Shown: positions 1 to 6,503 of the stretch, one piece after another
How positions within the stretch are numbered: position 1 is the stretch's first letter
Layout of the letters: every line of letters begins with the position of its first letter
DNA from: an uncultured Christensenellaceae bacterium
GTDB lineage: Bacteria; Bacillota; Clostridia; Christensenellales; CAG-138
Reading direction: 5' to 3'
DNA: 35,690 nt
Assembly: GCA_902475645.1 (NCBI GenBank)
Contig: CABSAH010000002.1
Coordinates: 1 to 35,690, forward strand
Notes under the pieces: generated by a model
The model's input: the letters and a program-made list of their open reading frames with translations, nothing else
Databases searched by the model: none
Told to the model about the DNA's origin: nothing
Translations under genes and position numbers: made by a program

Positions 1-889
1 CGCCCTCCGTCATTGTGACCTTTCCGGTTTCGTTTTCTGCCGTAAATGTGCAGGATGCGGCGGCTATCGGCTCATATATGCCAACGCTTTGCGCAACGGC
101 CGTAAGGCGTTCTTCTATGGGCTGCGTGGAAGGAACGTACATAAGCAGCTTTTCCGCATCCTCATTAAGCGAACACATAAGCGCCGTATCGTCGGGCAGG
201 GCATATTTGTTTTCGGGAAATTGAATATCGTCATACGGCTCGTTGTAGCCGAATATCATTGTGAACGCTATGCCCGTGTATATTATAATCAGCATCGCCG
301 CGGCCCAAATAAAGCTTGAACGCTTGGGCATGGGAAGCTTGAATTCCTTAAAGTCTATCTTTTTGCGGAATATATAGGCGGCTAAAATATAAAGCGCGCA
401 GCCCGCAGCCATGCCTATGGCCGCATAAAGGTATTCATCCGTAACGAAGCCGCCGCCCTCAAGCAGAAAATATATGCGCGAGCAGAGCGAAACCAAAAGC
501 CCGCCCACAAACGCGCCTATCATCCTAAAGCGCGGGAACGCGGGCATGAATAAAAAGCCGGCCGCAATATAGGGCAGGGCGTAAGCAAAAAAATCCTCCA
601 GCGCAGCGGCGGAGCCGTATTCGCTTACGTCATAAAGCTTGTAAAACGGCATGAATATGCTCTCCGCCGGGGAAGGCAGGCCAAGCTTAAGCGCATAGGC
701 TACGCCGAGGCATGCGCAGAAGAGCACGCAATATACAGAACGAACGGCGCCTTCGCGCCGATAAACACCAATGCCCAGCATTGCGGCAAAGCCGATTATT
801 ACCGCAAAATTTATTATTATATCGAAACGGGACAATTTAACCTCCGCCTTTTTCGGTATTGCATCAATATTATAAACTCTTTTCGCCAT
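1..889 (-). CDS. Partial multi-pass membrane protein, VanZ-like layout
   Basis: The minus strand is open from an ATG at 889 to the window edge, giving 296 residues with no stop; the C-terminus lies outside. About six hydrophobic segments are visible near residues 22-43, 50-70, 98-117, 122-142, 154-174 and 192-212. They are followed by a hydrophilic stretch of at least 80 residues that probably sits outside the membrane. The segment with GFLFMP near 111-116 and the DEYLYAAIGMAAG region near 151-163 resemble the layout of VanZ-family proteins, but the acidic/Gln residues usually found in the middle helix are not obvious, so the assignment is weak. No Shine-Dalgarno (SD) sequence precedes the ATG. 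It is transcribed divergently from the GlmU-like gene. Codon use matches the other chromosomal genes, which supports it being real. Function is unknown; VanZ homologues are linked to envelope stress or glycopeptide tolerance in some species only. Confidence 0.72.
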   Translation of the reverse strand, partial: MAKRVYNIDAIPKKAEVKLSRFDIIINFAVIIGFAAMLGIGVYRREGAVRSVYCVLFCACLGVAYALKLGLPSPAESIFMPFYKLYDVSEYGSAAALEDFFAYALPYIAAGFLFMPAFPRFRMIGAFVGGLLVSLCSRIYFLLEGGGFVTDEYLYAAIGMAAGCALYILAAYIFRKKIDFKEFKLPMPKRSSFIWAAAMLIIIYTGIAFTMIFGYNEPYDDIQFPENKYALPDDTALMCSLNEDAEKLLMYVPSTQPIEERLTAVAQSVGIYEPIAAASCTFTAENETGKVTMTEG

Positions 890-998
890 ATAATCAAACT
901 AAATTAACATAATGCACACATCAAGTTATGTACAGCGGCGGAATAAGATGGTATAGTATAGATTATATGTCTGTATGGTGGCGAAATGTCGTTTTGCC

Positions 999-1028
999 TT
1001 GACATGCGGACGTAGCAAAACATAAAAT
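999..1028 (+). promoter_or_regulatory. Sigma-70/SigA-type promoter for the GlmU-like gene
   Basis: A perfect TTGACA (999-1004) is followed after 18 bases by TAAAAT (1023-1028), five of six matches to the consensus -10. It lies about 60 bases upstream of the ATG at 1090. The leader between them carries a small GC hairpin at 1051-1074 (GCGCA/TGCGC with a CAT loop, flanked by GGCC/GGCC), just before the SD sequence. The rest of the 890-1089 divergent gap holds no other clear signal. Confidence 0.6.
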
Positions 1029-1089
1029 ATTCATTCAGAGGGGATTTCACGGCCAAGGCGCACATTGCGCGGCCTGAAGGGAGAGCAAT

Positions 1090-2253
1090 ATGGCAAATAT
1101 TTGTGCGGTGATATTGGGCGCGGATAAAAGCGCGCGCATGGGCAATGCGGCGGATGTGACCGTTGCGGGGCGCAGCATGGCGGCATGGGCGCTTGAAGCG
1201 GCGCATACAGTGGCGGAGGATGTTTTTATAGCGGCGGAGGGCGAAGCGGCGCAAGGCCTTATAAGCGGCGGCGCAAGGGCAATCGGCAGCGCAATTATGG
1301 ATTTGATAACGGCCATAGCGGATTACGATAGGGTCGTTCTGCTGTGCATGAATCAGATAATATCAAGGGAGGACGCTGAAAAGCTTGGCAAGTCGGCGGC
1401 GCCGTGCGCGGCGCTTACGCGCGGCGGCAGGGAAATGCTTGCATGGAGCATGGATACGGCTATGATTAAAAACGCCGCAAGCATAGATGCTCTCATCGGC
1501 TGCATGAACGCGGAATACATAGAGGCGGACGAATACGCAGCCGCCGCAATAACGGATAAAAAAACGCTCAGCCTTGCGGAGGGAGCGATGCAGCGGCGCA
1601 TAAGGGATATGCATTTTGAAAACGGCGTAAGCATTATTCAGCCCGAAACCGTATATATAGGCGCGGATGTTGAAATAGGCGAAAACGCCGTAATATGGCC
1701 GAACAACACGCTTACAGGCAAAACCAAAATAGGCAGGGGAACGGAATTGAAGCCCGGCTGCAATATAAACGACAGCACGATAGGCGAAAACTGCGTGCTC
1801 AATTATGTATTTGCCAACGAAGCGACGGTGGGCGACGGCGTTACGATAGGCCCATATGTCAATCTGCGGCCCAAAACAAACGTTGCAAACGGCTGCAAGA
1901 TAGGCGATTTTGTGGAGATTAAAAATTCAAACGTGGGCGAGGGTACAAAGCTGCCGCACCTAAGCTACATAGGCGATGCGGACGTTGGCGCGCGGGTAAA
2001 CGTGGGCTGCGGCTGCGTATTCGTGAATTACGATGGCGTGCATAAGCACCGCACCAAGGTCGGCAACGATGTATTCTTGGGCTGCCAGACCAATTTGGTG
2101 GCGCCCGTATCGGTTGGGGACGGGGCGTATACCGCGGCAGGCTCAACCATAAATAAGGATGTTCCTGCGGACGCAATGGCGTTTGCGCGCGCGCGGCAGG
2201 AAAATAAAGAAGGCTATGCATCGCGCTACAAGGCGCTGAAAAAGGGCGAATAA
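1090..2253 (+). CDS. GlmU-like protein: intact acetyltransferase half, degenerate uridylyltransferase half
   Basis: The protein has 387 residues against roughly 450-460 for bifunctional GlmU. The C-terminal left-handed beta-helix (about 175-375) is well kept: repeated hexapeptides, LRPKT, the HLSYIGDA block, VNYDG and a late R-x-x-Q-x-N-K-E-G segment all match the glucosamine-1-phosphate N-acetyltransferase half. The N-terminal nucleotidyltransferase half is short and eroded. The usual L-A-A-G-x-G-T-R-M loop reads LGADKSARM, the P-K after it is missing, and the metal-binding G-D-x-P-L segment reads CMNQII. The reading frame is intact and the start has an AGGGAGAG SD. I infer an active acetyltransferase with lost or altered UDP-GlcNAc pyrophosphorylase activity. 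The reaction would feed peptidoglycan precursor supply, in keeping with the Mur-ligase and Ddl genes downstream. Calling it glmU without qualification would overstate it. Confidence 0.85.
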   Translation: MANICAVILGADKSARMGNAADVTVAGRSMAAWALEAAHTVAEDVFIAAEGEAAQGLISGGARAIGSAIMDLITAIADYDRVVLLCMNQIISREDAEKLGKSAAPCAALTRGGREMLAWSMDTAMIKNAASIDALIGCMNAEYIEADEYAAAAITDKKTLSLAEGAMQRRIRDMHFENGVSIIQPETVYIGADVEIGENAVIWPNNTLTGKTKIGRGTELKPGCNINDSTIGENCVLNYVFANEATVGDGVTIGPYVNLRPKTNVANGCKIGDFVEIKNSNVGEGTKLPHLSYIGDADVGARVNVGCGCVFVNYDGVHKHRTKVGNDVFLGCQTNLVAPVSVGDGAYTAAGSTINKDVPADAMAFARARQENKEGYASRYKALKKGE

Positions 2254-2273
2254 GCCGAGGGAGACAGGGCAAA

Positions 2274-3032
2274 GTGTATTGCGAGGTACTGGGGCTTAAA
2301 ACCGAATACGGGCGCAGGGGCGAGGGCAAGCCCATATTGATACTGCACGGCTGGGGCAGCAGCATACAGGCCATGGAGCCCGTTGCAAATTGCGTTGCAG
2401 CGCTTGGGTATGAGGCCGTATCGGTTGCGTTTCCGGGCTTTGGCGGCACGGAGGAGCCGAGGGAGCCGTGGGGCGTTAAGGACTACGCCCGCTTTACAAG
2501 GGCCTTTATTGAACAGCAGGGCATAGAGGGCTGCTCGGTTGCGTGCCATTCATTCGGCGGGCGTGTTACAATAATGCTTGCGGCGGAGGATAACGCGCTT
2601 TTCGATAAGCTTATTATGATAGACGCGGCGGGCGTGCGGCCCAAGCGCACCGTGAGGTATCATATAAAAACATGGGCCTACAAGCTTGGCAAAAGGCTTG
2701 CCAAAATAGGCTTTATTGATAGAATATTCAGGCTTAGCGAACGGCAGAGGAACGCCGGCAGCGAGGATTACCGCGCGCTTAAATCCGACGTTATGCGAAA
2801 AACGTTCGTAAACGTTGTGAATCAGGATTTATCGCCGCTGCTTAGCGCCATAAATAACGATACGCTGCTTATATGGGGCGATAAGGACACGGCCACGCCG
2901 CTTGAATACGCAAGGCTTATGGAAAAGAAAATGCCCAATGCCGGTTTAGCCGTGCTGGAAGGCGCGGGGCATTTTTCATACGCGGAAAAATATCCGCAGT
3001 TCTGTGCCGTTATGAAGGCATATTTGAAATGA
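2274..3032 (+). CDS. Alpha/beta-hydrolase fold protein
   Basis: The product has 252 residues and starts with GTG, preceded by GAGGGAGA about 10 bases upstream. The fold signatures are present in order: HGWGSS oxyanion region near residues 25-30, the nucleophile elbow C-H-S-F-G-G with Ser93, the acid in WGDKDTATP (Asp205 by family position) and His233 in GAGHFSY. A helical cap of about 60 residues lies between 120 and 190 and is rich in Lys and Arg. No signal peptide or membrane segment is seen, so it should be cytosolic. The family covers esterases, haloperoxidase-like and C-C hydrolases, and the substrate cannot be read from sequence. It lies 20 bases after the GlmU-like gene and 19 bases before the Mur-ligase gene, so it is probably in the same transcript. 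Confidence 0.85.
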   Translation: MYCEVLGLKTEYGRRGEGKPILILHGWGSSIQAMEPVANCVAALGYEAVSVAFPGFGGTEEPREPWGVKDYARFTRAFIEQQGIEGCSVACHSFGGRVTIMLAAEDNALFDKLIMIDAAGVRPKRTVRYHIKTWAYKLGKRLAKIGFIDRIFRLSERQRNAGSEDYRALKSDVMRKTFVNVVNQDLSPLLSAINNDTLLIWGDKDTATPLEYARLMEKKMPNAGLAVLEGAGHFSYAEKYPQFCAVMKAYLK

Positions 3033-3051
3033 TGGGAGAAGTTTTTTAACT

Positions 3052-4710
3052 ATGGGAAATGAGCTTGTCAGCAGTATTATGAGCTATGCGCTCAGCGTGC
3101 TTATGGGCGCGGCGGTGGTCGCGGCCTCCGTTCAGCTTGTGCATATACTGCAGCTTGAAAGCTATCAGGGCAAAATGTATCTGAAATGGCTTATAAAGCA
3201 TATCGGTTCGGACTTTATGCCAAGCTTTGTTGCGGGCGCGGCGGCGCTTGCGCTGAAGGCGGGATATGTGCTTATAGGCGGGGCGAATCCGCTCATAGGC
3301 TTAATATGCTATTACCTTGCGGATATTGTATACATAGCCATGCTTGCAATAATTTATTTTTCATATGAAAAGAAGCCGCATGCAAAGCCCATTGTATATA
3401 CGGGCCGCGTAAAGCGGCTGCTTATAGCGGAATTCGTATTGGCAACGCTGTTCAGCGCAATGTTCTTTTCGCCGCTGCTTTGGGAGCAATACGGCCTTGT
3501 GTGGATATTATACATGCCGCCCATGATAATACGCTATCTTCCCGGCCTTATACTGCCCCTGTTCGTGTTCGTATGCTATATAATAACCTACCCGATAGAG
3601 GAAGGCGTAAAGCAATGGTACCTTGGCGATGCAAGGCGTATGCTTAATGAACACGAAGGGCTCATACGCATAGGCGTAACGGGGAGCTACGGCAAAACCG
3701 GCGTTAAGTATGCACTGGGTGCCATACTCGGCCGCAGGTACGATACGCTTATAACACCCGGCAGCTATAATACGCCGATGGGCGTAACGCGCACGGTAAG
3801 GGAGAATTTAAGCGATGCGAACGAGGTTTTTGTTGCGGAAATGGGCGCGCGCTACGTGGGCGACATAAAAACGCTGTGCAGGCTGGTGCGGCCGCAATAC
3901 GGCATAATAACCGCCGTGGGCAAGCAGCACCTTGAAACCTTCAAAAGCCTTGATAATATAATAAGCACTAAGGCGGAGCTTATAGGCGGGCTTGAAAAGG
4001 ACGGCTGCTGCTTCCTGAACGGGGATGATGAAAACTGCCGCAGGATATTTGATGAATATGCATCCGTCCGCAAGCTGTACCTTTACGGAACAGAGGGCGA
4101 CGGGCTTTGCATGAAGGCCGAAAACACAAAGGTAGCGAGCGAGGGTAGCACGTTTGACCTTGCCGCGCAGGACGGCGCACGCATAAGCTGCACGACAAGG
4201 CTGCTTGGACGGCACAATATACTAAATCTTACCGCGGCGGCGGCGCTTGCATATAAGCTTGGCATGAGCATGGAGGAAATAGCCGAAGGCATAGCGGCGG
4301 CGGAGCCGGTGGAGCATAGGCTTCAGCTTATACCGGGCGCGGTAACGGTAATTGACGATGCGTTCAATTCAAACCCCGTAGGTTCCAAGGAGGCGCTTAG
4401 GGTGCTTGGCTCGTTTGAGGGCAAAAAGCGCATAGTGGTAACGCCGGGCATGGTTGAGCTTGGCGCGGAGGAGGCGGAGCTGAACCGCGAATTCGGCCGC
4501 TGCATAGCTGAAAATGCGGACGTGGCCATAATAATAGGCAAGGCTCATGCGGACCCGATATGCGAAGGCATAAAGGAGCGCGGCTTTGACGAAGCGAACC
4601 TTGTGCGCGTGGCAAGCCTTAAGGAGGCCACGGAAAAGCTGGCGCAGTACGGCGGGGCGGGCAGCGTGGTGCTGTTTGAAAACGATTTGCCGGATAATTA
4701 TAACGAATAA
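3052..4710 (+). CDS. Membrane-anchored Mur-ligase (MurF-like) protein
   Basis: This 552-residue protein has two parts. Residues 1-180 hold about five membrane segments (near 10-32, 56-77, 79-104, 122-142, 147-178). Residues 200-552 form a Mur-ligase central plus C-terminal domain: the ATP loop GVTGSYGKTG at 208-217, the MGVTRTVRE and EMGARYVGD segments, an AVGKQHLETF segment, the GRHNILN motif and the IDDAFNSNP block typical of MurF. The normal MurF N-terminal domain, which binds the UDP-MurNAc-peptide, is absent and replaced by the membrane part. MurF proper joins D-Ala-D-Ala to UDP-MurNAc-tripeptide; here a membrane-bound or lipid-linked substrate is possible but unproven. The next gene is Ddl, which makes D-Ala-D-Ala, supporting a peptidoglycan ligase role. 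The start ATG follows a GGGAG SD. Confidence 0.82.
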   Translation: MGNELVSSIMSYALSVLMGAAVVAASVQLVHILQLESYQGKMYLKWLIKHIGSDFMPSFVAGAAALALKAGYVLIGGANPLIGLICYYLADIVYIAMLAIIYFSYEKKPHAKPIVYTGRVKRLLIAEFVLATLFSAMFFSPLLWEQYGLVWILYMPPMIIRYLPGLILPLFVFVCYIITYPIEEGVKQWYLGDARRMLNEHEGLIRIGVTGSYGKTGVKYALGAILGRRYDTLITPGSYNTPMGVTRTVRENLSDANEVFVAEMGARYVGDIKTLCRLVRPQYGIITAVGKQHLETFKSLDNIISTKAELIGGLEKDGCCFLNGDDENCRRIFDEYASVRKLYLYGTEGDGLCMKAENTKVASEGSTFDLAAQDGARISCTTRLLGRHNILNLTAAAALAYKLGMSMEEIAEGIAAAEPVEHRLQLIPGAVTVIDDAFNSNPVGSKEALRVLGSFEGKKRIVVTPGMVELGAEEAELNREFGRCIAENADVAIIIGKAHADPICEGIKERGFDEANLVRVASLKEATEKLAQYGGAGSVVLFENDLPDNYNE

Positions 4711-4740
4711 ATTGAACGGAATGGCGGAGGAGAAGTGAGT

Positions 4741-5907
4741 ATGCAGAATGTTGGCGTATTCTTCGGCAGCAGGGCTGCCGAGCATGACGTGTCCGTAATA
4801 TCCGGACTTCAAATATTGGAAAACGCGGATAAGGCCAAATACAATGCGTTTCCCGTTTACGTTTCGCGCAAGGGCGAATGGTTCGTGGGCGAACCGCTAA
4901 GGAGCATTGAAACCTATAAGCACTTTGATGAAAACATGAAGGGGCTTACAAAGGTTTATCTTCCACCCGTACCGGGCATGGGCGGGCTTTATGCTAACGC
5001 TGGCGGCCTTTTTGCCAAGGCAAGGCTCGTTTGCCCCATGGATTGCGCAATACTGGCGTTCCACGGCATGAACGGCGAGGATGGGACGATGCAGGGACTG
5101 ATGGAGCTTGCGGATATGCCGTATTCAAGCTGCGGCGTACTCGGCAGCGCGGTCGGCATGGATAAAATAGTTATGAAGGCCGTGTTCAAAAGCATGGGTC
5201 TTAATGTGCTTGAAGGCACGTATTGCTACCGCGATACATGGCGCGGCGACAGGGAAAGCATAATAGCGGAGGCCGAAAAAATAGGCTATCCGGTATATGT
5301 TAAGCCCGCCAATTTAGGATCCTCCATAGGCATATCCCGCGCGGCGGACAGGGAGGGCTTTATAAAGGCCATGGATACCGCCTGCGCATACGATAAGCGG
5401 ATATTGATAGAAAAGGGCCTTGAAAAGCCGCGGGAAATAAACTGCGCCTGCTTGGGCATGGGGGCGGACTGCGTGGCGTCGCTGTGCGAAGAGCCCGTAT
5501 CGTGGGAGGAATTCCTGACATTTGATTCAAAGTATATAACGGGCGCGGGGAAGGGAATGCAGGCCCAGGCAAGGAAGCTGCCCGCACCCATAAGCGATGA
5601 GCTTACCGCATTGATACAGCAGACCACGCGCGAAATATTTGCAATGCTTGATTGCCGCGGCGTGGTAAGGATAGATTATATGCTCGACGGCGCAAGCGGC
5701 ACGCCCTATGTATGCGAAATAAACACAATACCCGGCTCGTTTGCGTTCTATCTGTTCGAGCCTATGGGCATAAGCTTTAAGCAGCTTGTGGATAGGCTTA
5801 TAGAGCTTGCGTTTGCGGGCGCGGAGGAAAAGCGGGCGAGTACGTTCGCATTTGATTCCCAAATACTTGAAAAGGCTTCAAACGGCATAAAGACCGTTAA
5901 AAAATAA
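4741..5907 (+). CDS. ddl: D-alanine--D-alanine ligase
   Basis: An ATP-grasp enzyme of 388 residues that makes the D-Ala-D-Ala dipeptide for peptidoglycan. Visible signatures: FFGSRAAEHDVSVISG at the N-terminus, FHGMNGEDGT, VKPANLGSSIGIS for ATP binding, RIDYML and the C-terminal EINTIPG loop carrying metal and D-Ala ligands. A GTG six bases earlier (4735) is in frame, but the GGAGGAG at 4726-4732 is only two bases from it and eight from ATG 4741, so the ATG is preferred. The gene is about 40 residues longer than short Ddl forms, similar to VanA/DdlA-type lengths. It sits 30 bases after the MurF-like gene, the step that would use its product. Whether it makes D-Ala-D-Lac cannot be settled by eye. 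Confidence 0.93.
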   Translation: MQNVGVFFGSRAAEHDVSVISGLQILENADKAKYNAFPVYVSRKGEWFVGEPLRSIETYKHFDENMKGLTKVYLPPVPGMGGLYANAGGLFAKARLVCPMDCAILAFHGMNGEDGTMQGLMELADMPYSSCGVLGSAVGMDKIVMKAVFKSMGLNVLEGTYCYRDTWRGDRESIIAEAEKIGYPVYVKPANLGSSIGISRAADREGFIKAMDTACAYDKRILIEKGLEKPREINCACLGMGADCVASLCEEPVSWEEFLTFDSKYITGAGKGMQAQARKLPAPISDELTALIQQTTREIFAMLDCRGVVRIDYMLDGASGTPYVCEINTIPGSFAFYLFEPMGISFKQLVDRLIELAFAGAEEKRASTFAFDSQILEKASNGIKTVKK

Positions 5908-5952
5908 TAAAAGCGCATCAGCCATGCGCACGCAAGAAAGGATAAACAAAAG

Positions 5953-6459
5953 ATGACTAATCTGTATCAGGAGTGGAGAAACATTGCCGAGGCCGAGCGC
6001 ACGCAGGAGGCCGGCGAAAAATTCTGGAACGAATACTTTGAAGCGGAAACCGAGAATTACGAAAAGCTGCTTGCCGACCATGAAAAGGTTTACAGCGGCA
6101 AAATAAGCGAGCTTGCCCCCATGTTCAACATGGATGAACCAACGTTTGTGGGCTTTATAGACGGCATAAACACCAGCCTTAAAACCGAAATAGATTTGGA
6201 TTCGCTGGAAAGCGACAGCGTGGTAACGCTGGATATAGACTTTGAAAAGCTGTATTACAATATGCATGAGGCCAAGGCAAGCTGGCTTTATGAGCTGAAG
6301 GAATGGGACGGGGTATTAAGCAAAGACAAGCGCCACGAAATAACCAAGCAGTACCGCGCATCCAAGGTGTTCTTTAGGAAAAACACCGTGCGCAGGAACG
6401 ATCTCTGTCCCTGCGGCAGCGGAAAGAAATACAAAAACTGCTGCGGCAAAAACGCCTGA
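5953..6459 (+). CDS. SEC-C zinc-motif protein of unknown function
   Basis: A small acidic protein of 168 residues. The only recognised element is the C-terminal SEC-C motif, with Cys152, Cys154, Cys163 and Cys164 in C-P-C-G-S-G-K-K-Y-K-N-C-C, a zinc-binding tail like that of SecA. The first 145 residues look helical, rich in Glu, Lys and aromatic residues, and resemble the hypothetical SEC-C proteins often found in Clostridia; I do not recognise a catalytic motif. It is not SecA, as no ATPase motor is present. The AAAGGA SD lies about 11 bases upstream of the ATG. A SecB/SecA-like or ribosome-associated role is a guess from the zinc tail only. Confidence 0.8.
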   Translation: MTNLYQEWRNIAEAERTQEAGEKFWNEYFEAETENYEKLLADHEKVYSGKISELAPMFNMDEPTFVGFIDGINTSLKTEIDLDSLESDSVVTLDIDFEKLYYNMHEAKASWLYELKEWDGVLSKDKRHEITKQYRASKVFFRKNTVRRNDLCPCGSGKKYKNCCGKNA

Positions 6460-6503
6460 TAGGGCAATAATATAAACCGACGCAAATAAGGAGGAACGCA
6501 TTT

